Position numbers and translations under genes: made by a program
Source: Bacilli bacterium
GTDB lineage: Bacteria > Bacillota_I > Bacilli_A > RFN20 > CAG-826
Direction of reading: 5' to 3'
Length of the DNA: 35,631 nucleotides
Assembly (NCBI GenBank): GCA_024409055.1
Contig: JAKSUL010000012.1
Location: 1-35,631 of the forward strand
Notes under the pieces: model-generated
Told to the model about the DNA's origin: nothing
Seen by the model: the letters and a program-made list of their open reading frames with translations, nothing else
Database searches by the model: none
Part shown: positions 21,542-30,707 of the stretch, in pieces
Numbering within the stretch: the stretch's first letter is position 1
Layout: each line of letters starts with the position of its first letter

Positions 21542-22935
21542 AGAATTGCCTTCTCCGTTTCTTTGTCGAATAAATGAATCTTCTTGCTCTCAAAGGCAAA
21601 TTTCATCGATTTAATCTTTTCGTTATTTATTAATTCGCTGGAAACTTTGGCCAAGAAATCTCCTCCGCTATAAGAGAAGTGGAGGTAATACTCGTCGCCT
21701 AAAAGTTCACATAAAACTATGCTCGCATCGAAGGAATCTTCTCCGGAGTTGGCTTTGATGTCCTCTGGCCTAATGCCGAATATGACTTCGTGGGACTTGT
21801 TTTTGATGATGTTGGCGGTTTCGGCGAGGTCGTCTTCTAGTTTGGCGATGGATGCCTTATTAGTCTCTAAAGATGCCGCCAAAGATTTGGCTTCTTTTCT
21901 ATTTTTGACTGAATTGGAAGAGAGCTTGTCTTCTCGCTCCTTGATTTCTTTTTTCAAGGTTTGGATGTCATCGACAAGAGCCTTCTCTCTTTCTTGATAG
22001 AAGGCGTCATGAGCTTTGATTTGTTCTTTGCTTAACGCCAATTTGTTGTCGTTAAAAACTAAGGTTCCATCTTCGTAGCGGCAGGTGGTGAAGTTCATGG
22101 CCGGCGTTCCGATAAAGGAAGCGACGAATTTATTGGCCGGGTGATGATAGATCTCTTTTGGGCTTCCGACTTGTTGGATGAGGCCTTTATCCATTACGAC
22201 GATGCGATCCGCCATGGTCATGGCTTCTATTTGGTCGTGGGTAACGTAGATGGTGGTGGCCTTTATCCTTCTATGAAGCTGAACGATTTCGCTTCTCATC
22301 GAAACCCTGAGTTTGGCGTCGAGGTTAGAAAGAGGCTCGTCCATCAAGAAGACTTTGGCTTCGCGCACAACGGCTCTTCCCAAGGCGACACGCTGACGCT
22401 GACCTCCTGACAAAGCCTTTGGCTTTCTGTCTAAGTATTCAGTGATTTGGAGCTTTTTGGCGGCATCCATAACCCTCGCGTGGATGACGTCTTTTGGCAT
22501 CCCTCTGACTTTTAAACTGAAAGCCATGTTGTCGTAAACGGTTAAGTTCGGGTAGAGGGAATAGTTTTGGAAAACCATGGCGATATCTCTATTTTGAGGG
22601 GTGATGTCGTTGCTATATTGGCCATCGATATATAGTTCGCCCGAGGAGATGTCTTCGAGTCCGGCGATCATCCTCAAAGTTGTGGACTTACCGCATCCAG
22701 AAGGGCCGACGAACACGACGAATTCCTGCTCGCCGATCTCGAGGTTGAAATCGATGACGGCGTGGCTTCCTTTGTCATAGAACTTATTGACGTTGATCAA
22801 AGCGACGTAATTCTCAATTAGGTCTTCTTTGCTTTTTTCTTTTTCTTCGATCGAATTCAAAGTGCTGGAATCTAACGTTTCGGGTTTAGCTTCTTCCGGC
22901 GCGATATCTTCGACTTTTTTCTTTTTGAAAAGCAT
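21538..22935 (-). CDS. Sugar ABC transporter ATPase (MsmK/UgpC type) with coiled-coil insert
   Basis: The protein energises the sugar importer encoded upstream. Motifs (numbered from the first possible Met): Walker [10 protein letters not shown] (78-86), Q-loop FQNYSLYP, signature LSGGQRQR (177-184), Walker B VFLMDEP (196-202), switch His 234, and the C-terminal regulatory GIRPED (388-393). Two oddities stand out: a charged N-terminal extension of about 44 residues, and about 60 extra residues (304-381) in the regulatory domain that read as a Lys/Glu-rich coiled coil ([20 protein letters not shown]). The family is normally about 365-375 residues; this one is 465. The frame is intact across the insert. 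The second of two adjacent ATGs was chosen for spacing to GGAGG. It overlaps the cytoplasmic GH43 gene. Confidence 0.93.
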   Translation of the reverse strand: MLFKKKKVEDIAPEEAKPETLDSSTLNSIEEKEKSKEDLIENYVALINVNKFYDKGSHAVIDFNLEIGEQEFVVFVGPSGCGKSTTLRMIAGLEDISSGELYIDGQYSNDITPQNRDIAMVFQNYSLYPNLTVYDNMAFSLKVRGMPKDVIHARVMDAAKKLQITEYLDRKPKALSGGQRQRVALGRAVVREAKVFLMDEPLSNLDAKLRVSMRSEIVQLHRRIKATTIYVTHDQIEAMTMADRIVVMDKGLIQQVGSPKEIYHHPANKFVASFIGTPAMNFTTCRYEDGTLVFNDNKLALSKEQIKAHDAFYQEREKALVDDIQTLKKEIKEREDKLSSNSVKNRKEAKSLAASLETNKASIAKLEDDLAETANIIKNKSHEVIFGIRPEDIKANSGEDSFDASIVLCELLGDEYYLHFSYSGGDFLAKVSSELINNEKIKSMKFAFESKKIHLFDKETEKAIL

Positions 22936-22948
22936 CATTGCCTCCTTC

Positions 22949-24763
22949 TCAGTTCACTTTGAAACTGATGTTTTTGTATGTGGCGGTGTGATTCATGGTG
23001 AACAACATCACCTGAGAATCGCCCTCGAATTTATTCTCGATGGAATAGACTTCTTGGTTGTCGATGTAATAAGTGGAAGTGTCTCCGCTTCTTACTATTT
23101 GGAGGTTTACCCAGTCTTTCATGGAGAAATAGGCGGCCTTGCTTGGGAGCCACGACCAGTTTCTGGCGTCTGGATTGGTGGAACCGGTGCAAGAAGCCAC
23201 GTTATAGGTGTCGTGGTTTTTGTGGGGATCGATGAAGAAACAGTTGAGGGTGCTTTCGTCCTGCTCGGCGATGCCGATCTTTGGATATTGGTCCTTGAGC
23301 AAGACGTCTTTCATCAAGACGTCGACCGAGAATTCGTAGTTGGTGGCTTTATTGCTGAGCTTCAACCATTGATCGTGAGGCCCGCATTGTTCGATTGTTC
23401 CGTCGAATTTAAGCTCGATTCCCGGGGTTGAGTCGGAGAAGTCGTATTTCTCGATCTCCGCTATCTTTTGATTGATGCTCTCTTCGCTCGTCGTCATCTC
23501 AAAGCCTTTGTAGATGGCGTAGTAGTTCATCGTGAGCAAATACGCATCGCATAAGCCATTATCGAGGACATCGGCGTTACCGACATATCCGAGTTGGTTG
23601 TTGAGGAGGTAATAGATCTTGTCGCCTTTTCTAATGATTTCCATTGAAATGGGGCGTTCATAATCCGGTTCGCCTTTATAGAAGATAGGGGCATTATCCC
23701 AGTCCCAACTTCCGGCTCCAGCCTCTCTTTCAACGACCAAAGCCTGGTAGTTGTTTTTACCTTGTCTTGGGTCCAACAAGAATCCGATTTTTCCTTTTTC
23801 GTTCCTAAGGGCCAATCCAACCTTTGGATATTTGTCGTTTTTTAGCGCCTTGACCAATTCGACGTTAACTTTGACGTCGAAATTCGAGGAAGAGGGAAGG
23901 TTAAGCCTTGCATACATGTCGTTCCATCCGTCTTGGACGACGTAAGGATCCGCGTCTTTTTGATGGGACAAATCATATCCGACGTCCGTGTAATCGGTAT
24001 TGATGACATTTCCCGTTTGGTCACGGAAAACTTTGCTTCCGAAAACGGGGAATTTGGTGATGTCGGTTATGGTTACGTTATCGTAGGAATACCATTTGTA
24101 GGCGCCGGTGATGACCGAAGTCGCATTGACTAAGGCGGGGAGTATGGCTAAACCTTTGGGGTTATAGTCGAGGCCCATGGTGCTATAAGGGATGTAATAT
24201 TCATATCCCACATAGTTGGCGTTTTTGATGGGCTGTCCTTTTTGGGTATTCAAATCGCCGTCGACATATGTTCCGTAATTGAAAGGTTTGTAGTATTTAG
24301 TCCAACTGTACTTGGTGGAGACGTCTTGCTGTCCGATCCAGGTTTCGCGCCTAGAGAGGGGAGAAAGCCTGAACTGAAGGCATCCGGCGTTTAATTCGTC
24401 TTGGAAGTTGCTGGGATTGATGTAGAGCTCAAAGCTATCTTGCTTAAAGATGTCGAGATCGATGTTTTCGAAGAATTCCTTCGAATTTTTGGTGACTTTG
24501 GCGTGGACTAATAAGCCTTTATCGGCGAAGGCCACTTTGACGTCGGCTTTGACTTCTTTGTTTTCTCCGGCGAAAAAGGATTTGGTGTCGGCAGTCGAGT
24601 AGATGGATTCGTTATCTAGACCATCCATCACCATGCCTTCTTCGACGCTTGGTCTAAGGTCTTTCTGCGGTTCTTCGGGATTCACATAAGTGTATTCGCC
24701 CCCGTTGCCGCAAGCGCATAAAAGTGGGAGCAACGTTAGTAAAAGGAAACTCTTCTTATTCAT
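22949..24763 (-). CDS. Surface lipoprotein with CBM9-like and duplicated LamG-like domains
   Basis: A 604-residue lipoprotein: signal peptide with lipobox LCAC (Cys 18), then a CBM9/DOMON-like sandwich (about 35-260; [16 protein letters not shown] and DSFELYINP are typical), then two copies of a domain of about 140 residues (279-423 and 463-603). Shared blocks of the repeat are [53 protein letters not shown] and [26 protein letters not shown]; the fold resembles concanavalin-like sugar-binding or DUF1080-type sandwiches. No catalytic motif was recognised. It lies between the surface GH43 and the ABC ATPase and overlaps the GH43 stop by 8 bases. It probably holds the polysaccharide at the cell surface for the adjacent GH43 and the sugar-binding protein. 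Confidence 0.75.
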   Translation of the reverse strand: MNKKSFLLLTLLPLLCACGNGGEYTYVNPEEPQKDLRPSVEEGMVMDGLDNESIYSTADTKSFFAGENKEVKADVKVAFADKGLLVHAKVTKNSKEFFENIDLDIFKQDSFELYINPSNFQDELNAGCLQFRLSPLSRRETWIGQQDVSTKYSWTKYYKPFNYGTYVDGDLNTQKGQPIKNANYVGYEYYIPYSTMGLDYNPKGLAILPALVNATSVITGAYKWYSYDNVTITDITKFPVFGSKVFRDQTGNVINTDYTDVGYDLSHQKDADPYVVQDGWNDMYARLNLPSSSNFDVKVNVELVKALKNDKYPKVGLALRNEKGKIGFLLDPRQGKNNYQALVVEREAGAGSWDWDNAPIFYKGEPDYERPISMEIIRKGDKIYYLLNNQLGYVGNADVLDNGLCDAYLLTMNYYAIYKGFEMTTSEESINQKIAEIEKYDFSDSTPGIELKFDGTIEQCGPHDQWLKLSNKATNYEFSVDVLMKDVLLKDQYPKIGIAEQDESTLNCFFIDPHKNHDTYNVASCTGSTNPDARNWSWLPSKAAYFSMKDWVNLQIVRSGDTSTYYIDNQEVYSIENKFEGDSQVMLFTMNHTATYKNISFKVN

Positions 24764-26390
24764 TGACGTAGCCTCCTAACATGACGATTTCGCTTATCGC
24801 GCATTCTTCTTGGGAATCGATGGTGATAGTGACCTTATTTGTTTTAAGAGGATTAAATTCCGCAACGAATGGGGCGCCTGGCCTCAAATAGCCTTCCTCT
24901 TCTTTGGAGAAGTAGTTCTGATAATAGTCGCCAGCCATTTTCAATCCGCTTATCGAAGAGCCGCCGAAATCGATGGATTTGATTTCTTTGGTGACTTTAT
25001 CGACGCTGACGGCGTTATATATCGCTATCGCGGAAAGATTGACCTCGTTTTCGAAAGAAAGGGTTATCGTGTTGCTTCCTTTATTCAAAGCGAACTGCAT
25101 TTGGCTTTGCTTGGGGTTAGCGAAATGGAACGGAATCATGTAATCGTTGAGCTTCTTGACGTCATCATTTGAAGAAGAAGTTATCTTCGCGTCTAAAGCA
25201 ACGTTTTTGAGTCCGCTTATTTTGCTGGGAAGCGGCTGCAAGGAATATGAAGGTCCGTTGGCGTGCATGCTTCCGTCTTCCTTGATGACGACTCTATCGA
25301 AAGCGAAAGCTCTCTCGGAGTTTCCGTATTCCCTATCGACGTGAGCGTGGTATCCGATCATGAGCTCGTCGCCGACTTCGAAGAAGCAGTGGTGACCGGT
25401 TCCGGACATGAAATCCCATCCCGAGCCGATATCGTATTGGTCTAAGCCCAAGAAAAGATTCTCGCTTTCGTATGAGCACGGTTTTTCAAAATCCCCTAAA
25501 GGAGAAGAGCTGATTGCATAGCCAACTCCATAAGTCATGTCGCCGAAATAGTTGGCACTATAGAAAAGATAGTATTTGTCGCCGCTTTTATATAAATAAG
25601 GGGCTTCGTTCCATCTTTTGCTTCTTGTGCCGATTTCCCATTTTAGGTTGTTATTCACGATGGGGTCGTCGTATTTGGCAAAGCCAGCTTTAGCTAAGGG
25701 CTTCAACGTCGACATATCCAAAGTGACGGGGTCGAGCATCTTCACGCCATAGGAAATACTGTTCGAATTGTATTGGTCGCGAGAGAAATAAAGGTACATT
25801 GAGCCATCTGTATCAACGAAGACAGATGGGTCGATGGCGGAGAATTCGATTTCGTCGAAAACCTGGTCGTCCTTTGTTATAAGATTTCCGTAATAATCGA
25901 GCCCTTCGTATTCTTTGAACGGTCCATAAGGAGTGGAGGAGACGGCGACGGACATGCCTTTGATGAAAGCTAAGCCCTCTGGCGGATTTTTGTAATTGGA
26001 AGCCGAATAGTACATGTAGTACAAATCGCCGATCTTGATGACGTTAGGCGCCCATAAGGCGGTGCAAGACCAGGAAGAGGGATCTGGCAAGAAGCAAGGC
26101 CCGAGGTTTTCCCAGTAATTAAGCTGCTTGGAACGATAAACGTAGAACCCGGCGGTAGATAAATCGTCGGTGGTTCCATACATATAGTAGTAGCCATCCT
26201 CGCCGTCGATGATGCTTGGATCGGCTGTCTCTGTCTCAAGGGTGTTCAAAAACCAGAGGTTCTTGTTGTATCCCTTCGTGATGTCGATTTCGGCGTTATA
26301 CGCCATGGAGGAGCATGAAGTCAAAAGCAAAGACGGCACGAAACAGGCCGAAAGGCAAAACAACATGCGTTTTTTCTTATTTGATTCCAC
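24756..26390 (-). CDS. Surface GH43 glycosidase lipoprotein
   Basis: A 544-residue lipoprotein: basic N-terminus, hydrophobic segment, lipobox LTSC (Cys 26). The GH43 propeller covers about 45-395: D57 in TADPSIID is the likely base, D187 in IDPSVF the modulating Asp, E262 in NEAPYLY the general acid, with LWAPNV at 112-117. The last about 150 residues (AKITSSSNDDVKKLND, ITLSFENEVNLSAIAIYN, NKVTITIDS) resemble an F5/8-type (CBM32-like) sugar-binding domain. It probably trims arabinose- or xylose-containing polymers outside the cell. The start is GTG, with AAAGGA ten bases upstream and 14 bases of overlap with the permease gene; an ATG eight codons on would remove most of the basic n-region. 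Confidence 0.87.
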   Translation of the reverse strand: MESNKKKRMLFCLSACFVPSLLLTSCSSMAYNAEIDITKGYNKNLWFLNTLETETADPSIIDGEDGYYYMYGTTDDLSTAGFYVYRSKQLNYWENLGPCFLPDPSSWSCTALWAPNVIKIGDLYYMYYSASNYKNPPEGLAFIKGMSVAVSSTPYGPFKEYEGLDYYGNLITKDDQVFDEIEFSAIDPSVFVDTDGSMYLYFSRDQYNSNSISYGVKMLDPVTLDMSTLKPLAKAGFAKYDDPIVNNNLKWEIGTRSKRWNEAPYLYKSGDKYYLFYSANYFGDMTYGVGYAISSSPLGDFEKPCSYESENLFLGLDQYDIGSGWDFMSGTGHHCFFEVGDELMIGYHAHVDREYGNSERAFAFDRVVIKEDGSMHANGPSYSLQPLPSKISGLKNVALDAKITSSSNDDVKKLNDYMIPFHFANPKQSQMQFALNKGSNTITLSFENEVNLSAIAIYNAVSVDKVTKEIKSIDFGGSSISGLKMAGDYYQNYFSKEEEGYLRPGAPFVAEFNPLKTNKVTITIDSQEECAISEIVMLGGYVNE

Positions 26391-27294
26391 TGTTTACGAT
26401 TCCTTTCACAAAGAATTTTTGGCACAAGATGAAGATGACCACGGTCGGTATCAAAGATAAGACGGTCGCGGCCATTAAGGCTTGATAAAGATTGGATGAG
26501 CTTTGGCCCAAGAATTCGTTAAGAACGGTCTGAAGGGTGACGGTCCATTGATCGTCTCCTCTTAAGTAGAGCAAAGGCCCGAGATAATCGTTATATCCGG
26601 CGACGAATCCCAAAATGCCTTGGGAGATCAAACTAGGAGCGCTTAAAGGAACGACTATCTTCCAGAAAATCTTGAAGTGGGAGATGCCATCAAGCCTTGC
26701 GGCGTCGATGTAATCGTCTGGTATCGCCATAAATGTCTGCCTTAAGAAGAAGACGCACATAGCGGTTCCAAACATTCCCGGCACCATAAGCGGGAAGTAG
26801 GTGTTATATAAATCCAAATTGGTGAAGATGGTGACGAGTGGCGTCATCATGACAATGCCAGGAATCATCGTGGTGATGAGCATGATGTAGAAGATGACAT
26901 TACGTCCTTTGAACCTGATTTTGGCGGCAGCATAGGCGCTTAAAGCCGAGGTGAATAAGCCTATGACGGTGGAGGGCAAAACGATGATGAAGGTGTTTCT
27001 TAGGCCCAATAAGATTTTGCTGGAGCCATCGTCAAAAGTGGCGATGCTTCCAAACAATGCGGTTTTAAATCCCTCAAAATTCATGTTTGAGAAGGGGTTA
27101 GGATCGTTATTGAAGCCGATGAATCCTTTGGTTTTGAAAGAGGAAACCAAAAGAATATAGAACGGAATGACGACTATTGAGGCCAATATAGCCAAAACGA
27201 TGTAGGAACCGATTCTTTCGATCAAAAGTTCCCTCTTTGTGGTTTGGACTTTTTTCTTGGCGTTGGAGCTATTTCTTACGTATTCGACTCTCAT
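26377..27294 (-). CDS. Carbohydrate ABC transporter permease (MalG type)
   Basis: A 305-residue inner-membrane permease with about six helices and the EAA loop that contacts the ATPase (YIDAARLDGISHFKIFWKIVVPLSAP region, about 197-222). The N-terminal cytoplasmic part is basic. It pairs with the other permease to form the channel. It starts one base after that gene's stop (TAATATG). Both permeases begin with MRVE plus a short basic tail, which suggests shared composition or an old duplication of the 5' end. It overlaps the GH43 lipoprotein gene. Carbohydrate uptake class 1 (CUT1) is the expected type, with oligosaccharides as substrate. Confidence 0.95.
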   Translation of the reverse strand: MRVEYVRNSSNAKKKVQTTKRELLIERIGSYIVLAILASIVVIPFYILLVSSFKTKGFIGFNNDPNPFSNMNFEGFKTALFGSIATFDDGSSKILLGLRNTFIIVLPSTVIGLFTSALSAYAAAKIRFKGRNVIFYIMLITTMIPGIVMMTPLVTIFTNLDLYNTYFPLMVPGMFGTAMCVFFLRQTFMAIPDDYIDAARLDGISHFKIFWKIVVPLSAPSLISQGILGFVAGYNDYLGPLLYLRGDDQWTVTLQTVLNEFLGQSSSNLYQALMAATVLSLIPTVVIFILCQKFFVKGIVNSGIK

Positions 27295-27295
27295 A

Positions 27296-28246
27296 TTACT
27301 TAGTTGAGTCTCCTTGTTTTTTGTTGGCCATAAACTGAATGACGCTTATGCCGATGATCAATATGGTTAAGCACCAAGAAGCCGCACTGGCGATTCCAGC
27401 TCCAGAAATCGTCGCGGTGCTTGGCGAAGTGTTGGCCAATTTGTCGTAAAGATAATAAGCGATGGTGACGCCTCTTTTGCTGGAGGCCGGCAGCAAAATC
27501 TGGAATCTGGTGAAGTCTTGAAGATTTCCGATTATTCCGGTGACGAGCAAGAAAAAGGAGACCGGCATGACACCAGGGAAAGTGACATTCCAGAATCTTT
27601 GCCATGCGTTGGCGCCATCAACCTTGCTGGCTTCTACGACGCCGCTATCGATGTTGGTTAAAGCGGCTGAATACATGATGATGGAAAATCCAACTCCGCT
27701 CCAAACGCCCAAGAAGATCATGATTGGCATCGTCTGAGAAGGATTGTTTAAATCCAGGGCGCCTAAGCCTATTGAGGTCAAAATTTTGTTGAAAGGCCCA
27801 AACGTTGGGTTTAGAAGCATCTTCCAGATGGAACAAGTGGCGACGATGCTACAAACGTAAGGCAAGAAGAAGACGGCTTTGAAGACGGTTCTGCCTCTAA
27901 GCTTTGGATTGCTCACCAACATGGCGATTATCAAGCCAAACACCATGCATAAAGGCGTGACTAAACAGTTGAGAAGGGTATCTCCGACCGCAGTCCAGAA
28001 CCTTGGATCAGTCAAAACGAATTTGAAGTTGTTCCAGCCCACGAATGTCATTTCCTCAAACCTGACGTTGCCGTCTCCTGGCTGTTGGAACGAAGTCCAA
28101 AGCGAAATGATCATCGGGACGAAGGAAAACACGAGGAATCCGACAAGAGGGATAAGAATCGTGATTAGACCGTAGACCTTCTCGTTTCTTCTTTCTCTCT
28201 TATTTTTCCTTAGGATTAGCTCGTTTTTTACTAACTCGACTCTCAT
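27296..28246 (-). CDS. Carbohydrate ABC transporter permease (MalF/UgpA type)
   Basis: A 316-residue permease with an N-terminal basic tail (LRKNKRERRNEK), a first helix GLITILIPLVGFLVFSF, and the EAA loop VVEASKVDGANAWQRFWNVTFPGVMP region (about 211-236). It is the partner of the MalG-type permease directly downstream. The start codon shares one base with the stop of the binding-protein gene (TAATG), so translation is coupled. The order binding protein - permease - permease is standard for CUT1 importers. Confidence 0.95.
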   Translation of the reverse strand: MRVELVKNELILRKNKRERRNEKVYGLITILIPLVGFLVFSFVPMIISLWTSFQQPGDGNVRFEEMTFVGWNNFKFVLTDPRFWTAVGDTLLNCLVTPLCMVFGLIIAMLVSNPKLRGRTVFKAVFFLPYVCSIVATCSIWKMLLNPTFGPFNKILTSIGLGALDLNNPSQTMPIMIFLGVWSGVGFSIIMYSAALTNIDSGVVEASKVDGANAWQRFWNVTFPGVMPVSFFLLVTGIIGNLQDFTRFQILLPASSKRGVTIAYYLYDKLANTSPSTATISGAGIASAASWCLTILIIGISVIQFMANKKQGDSTK

Positions 28247-29682
28247 TATTCGCCTACTTTTCCGTAGAGTTTAAGGGTGGCGTCGGTTTGGCTTTGGTAA
28301 TTGGCGAAGAATGTATCTAAGGTCATATCGCCATTAAGGACGTCTTGGTTAAGCGCGCCAGCCCACAAATCGATCCATTGGGTATCGGGGAGGAATGTCC
28401 AGTCTCCGCCACGCTGAGTCTCGACATAGTCGAGGAAGATTTCGGCGTTGCTCGGGCTAGTTTCTTCGCGAATGATTTCTTTGGCGAGCTCTTTTTGGTT
28501 AGGGATGGAGAATCCGGTCTTGGAAAGTTCGGTCTGCCCCTCTGCGCCAGCCATGTATTCCATGAATTTGAAAGCGGCGTTTTTCTTCTCATCGCTTGAG
28601 AACTTGGACATGCCGTATCCCATGGATCCGGAGTGCCCTTCGACGGTGCCGCCTTCATAGTGGCTAAGCGGAGCGACGTTCCAATTGAAGTCGCAGTATT
28701 GCCTAAATTCGGCGACGTTGGCACGGATGCCGACCATCATGGCGAAATATTGCTGCTCAAAGAAAGCGGTCTTGTCGCTAGAAGGCACTGAGCTTGGCTT
28801 TGGCATTACTTTGTCTTTGGTGGACAAATCGACGAATTGCTGGAAAACGTCTCTGGTGGAAACGGTGGTTCCTTCGTAAGTGCAGGTCGATTTGGTCTGA
28901 TCGCCAAGGGTCCAATGATAATAACCGTCGTCTCCGACTTTGATGCAATCCCCGCCCATGGACCAAACATAGTTGAACCACCATTCGGTGTAGAAGCCGA
29001 AGTTGGTCGGGGAGGAAGCGTTGTGGGATTTGGTCAATAGTTTGGATAGAGCCAATTCCTCTTCCTTGGTCATCGAGATTTTGTTGTTGAAATATTTCTG
29101 TCCGTTTTTCTCGTAGAATCCGTGTCTTTCGTCTTCTTCGGCGATTTCGGAGGCTTTCTTAGAAACGATGTTGATTCCGACGGCCTTGAAGGCGTCTTCG
29201 TTATAGAAGATGACGGAAGGGCCCAAGTCTTTCGGGAGGCAATATAAAGGGTCGCTCGGCGTGGAGGTATGAGTGGTGGCGTTGTACCTATAACGGTTGA
29301 TGCCGGCCTGCCACATCTCATCGGTCTTGATGGAGGCGCTGGCCTCGACTCTTCCGGTTATATCTTCAAGCCAATTGTTGGCCACGTATTTTTTGATGTC
29401 CGCGTCTCCGACGAAGAAGATTTCCGGAGCCTTCTGGTTTCTTAAAGCCGATTCGAGTTTAGCGGCATAGCCAGAAGCTGGCTGGGTAGAGAACTTGACG
29501 TAGATGTCGTCCTTGTTGTTCGCGTTGTATTTTTTGACGATGTCTTTGAAGATCGAGACTTCGACCTCATCTCCCCAACCCCAGAATTCGACTGTGGTTT
29601 TGTTGGGGTCGACTTTTCCGCCTCCGCATGCGCTTAAGCAAAGAAGGGAAAGGGCCATCGGAACAAAAGTTTTGCGTTTCAT
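28246..29682 (-). CDS. Sugar-binding lipoprotein of the ABC importer
   Basis: A 478-residue extracellular solute-binding protein, family 1. The signal peptide ends in lipobox LSAC (Cys 19), then TTVEFWGWGDEVE, the usual first strand of sugar-binding proteins, and later FMEYMAGAEGQTELSKTGFSIPN, the typical C-lobe hinge pattern. It captures oligosaccharides released by the surface GH43 and delivers them to the two permeases that follow. The ATG has CTGGAGG upstream. It is the first gene of a seven-gene operon and lies divergent to an AraC regulator, the probable controller. Confidence 0.95.
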   Translation of the reverse strand: MKRKTFVPMALSLLCLSACGGGKVDPNKTTVEFWGWGDEVEVSIFKDIVKKYNANNKDDIYVKFSTQPASGYAAKLESALRNQKAPEIFFVGDADIKKYVANNWLEDITGRVEASASIKTDEMWQAGINRYRYNATTHTSTPSDPLYCLPKDLGPSVIFYNEDAFKAVGINIVSKKASEIAEEDERHGFYEKNGQKYFNNKISMTKEEELALSKLLTKSHNASSPTNFGFYTEWWFNYVWSMGGDCIKVGDDGYYHWTLGDQTKSTCTYEGTTVSTRDVFQQFVDLSTKDKVMPKPSSVPSSDKTAFFEQQYFAMMVGIRANVAEFRQYCDFNWNVAPLSHYEGGTVEGHSGSMGYGMSKFSSDEKKNAAFKFMEYMAGAEGQTELSKTGFSIPNQKELAKEIIREETSPSNAEIFLDYVETQRGGDWTFLPDTQWIDLWAGALNQDVLNGDMTLDTFFANYQSQTDATLKLYGKVGE

Positions 29683-29699
29683 AAGTTACCTCCAGTTGG

Positions 29700-29716
29700 T
29701 CGATGTAGAAAATCGA
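29700..29716 (-). promoter_or_regulatory. Inverted repeat in the leader of the sugar ABC operon
   Basis: TCGAT-TTTCTAC-ATCGA (minus strand) sits 8 bases before the ribosome site of the binding-protein gene. The half-site TCGATTTT also opens the leader repeats of pckA and oadA. Further upstream is AT-rich DNA with TTATATAAA twice (around 29734-29763), where the -10 probably lies; no clear -35 was found. Confidence 0.4.
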
Positions 29717-29782
29717 GTTCCTTATTTTTTTCGAGTTACTGACTTTATATAAGCATTTTATATAAATGAATGGTCCTAAACT

Positions 29783-29813
29783 ATGTAAAATACAAACAAA
29801 AACATGTAAAATA
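29783..29813. promoter_or_regulatory. Two direct repeats, probable AraC-regulator operator
   Basis: ATGTAAAATA occurs at 29783-29792 and 29804-29813, start to start 21 bases, i.e. two helical turns. Equal-orientation half sites with this spacing are characteristic of AraC-family operators. They lie just in front of araC-like translation and 70-100 bases upstream of the sugar operon leader, so they could serve both activation and autoregulation. Confidence 0.6.
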
Positions 29814-29827
29814 TTTAAGTTAGCATT

Positions 29828-30685
29828 ATGAAAGACAAATATTTCACATTTAAAATCGAACGTTCGGAAGACCTGACTTATTTCAACTATCGCGATAACG
29901 ACAATATGGATAGTCCTCTGTTTCCAATTCACATTGAATCCGTCGGAAAAACATTCCCTGACCCCCAATACTGCATAAAAAGAGCCAATTGGGATATCTA
30001 TACGATTGAATTTGTTGTTTCTGGGCAAGGCTATTTGATAGTCGACGGAGTTAACCATCACGTCAAAAAAGGCGATTTGTATATATTGAATAAGAAAAAC
30101 GTCCAGCATTACGGCGCCGATCGCGATGACCCATACGAAAAAATATGGATCAACTTCCGAAGCGACACTTTCGACTATCTATTGAAAATATTTAATTTGG
30201 AGGACGTCCACGTTATCCATTTCCCTGAAGGCGAATATTTTCTGTCTCAGCTTTATGAACTCAAGAACTCTTACTTCTGTGTTGAAGACGCCTCCTTCCC
30301 GGCTTTAAACATTTTGTTCAATCTCCTTTTCGAGATATCAAAGCAGCAGAAAGAGCAGGCCGATAACGTCCCACCTCTTATCAAAAAAGCCGCCGAATAC
30401 ATCGATACCAAACTCATGGAGCCGATAAATGTGGCGGAGATTGCCAAAGAGATGAATATCTCCCAGCCTTCTTTGATTAATTCATTTAAGAAATACTACA
30501 AAAAAACGCCTTACGACTATCAGCTTAGCAAAAGGCTCAATAACGCATATGCGTATATCAAGACATCAAACAAACCGTTATCCGAAATCGCGGATATATG
30601 CGGCTTCTATGATGCTTTTTCTCTTTCGAAAGCCTTCAAAAAGAAGTATGGCGTTTCTCCTAAAGAAGTTAGGGGCAAGCGATAA
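29828..30685 (+). CDS. AraC-family transcriptional regulator
   Basis: A 285-residue regulator with an N-terminal cupin-like ligand domain (about 1-150; VVSGQGYLIVDGVNHHVKKGDLYIL) and two C-terminal helix-turn-helices (about 190-283; INVAEIAKEMNISQPSLINSFKKYY and ISEIADICGFYD-type second helix with SLSKAFKKKYGVSPKEVR). The ligand is presumably a sugar. It is divergent from the sugar ABC/GH43 operon, with two operator-like repeats between them, so positive control of that operon is the natural reading. There is no good ribosome site before the ATG. The gene ends three bases from the end of the convergent GLUG-repeat lipoprotein gene. Confidence 0.92.
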   Translation: MKDKYFTFKIERSEDLTYFNYRDNDNMDSPLFPIHIESVGKTFPDPQYCIKRANWDIYTIEFVVSGQGYLIVDGVNHHVKKGDLYILNKKNVQHYGADRDDPYEKIWINFRSDTFDYLLKIFNLEDVHVIHFPEGEYFLSQLYELKNSYFCVEDASFPALNILFNLLFEISKQQKEQADNVPPLIKKAAEYIDTKLMEPINVAEIAKEMNISQPSLINSFKKYYKKTPYDYQLSKRLNNAYAYIKTSNKPLSEIADICGFYDAFSLSKAFKKKYGVSPKEVRGKR

Positions 30686-30707
30686 GCTTTACAAAATGTG
30701 CTTATCG
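30680..30707. terminator. Hairpin spanning both convergent stop codons
   Basis: CGATAAGC and GCTTATCG form a perfect 8-bp inverted repeat with a 12-base loop, covering the end of the araC-like gene and the end of the opposing lipoprotein gene. There is no T-run, so it is at best a weak bidirectional stop or an mRNA 3' stabiliser. Confidence 0.4.

Noticed and set aside
22029-22938. Frameshift or fusion in the ABC ATPase gene
   Set aside because: The reading frame is continuous and the regulatory GIRPED motif follows in frame, so the extra residues are an insert.
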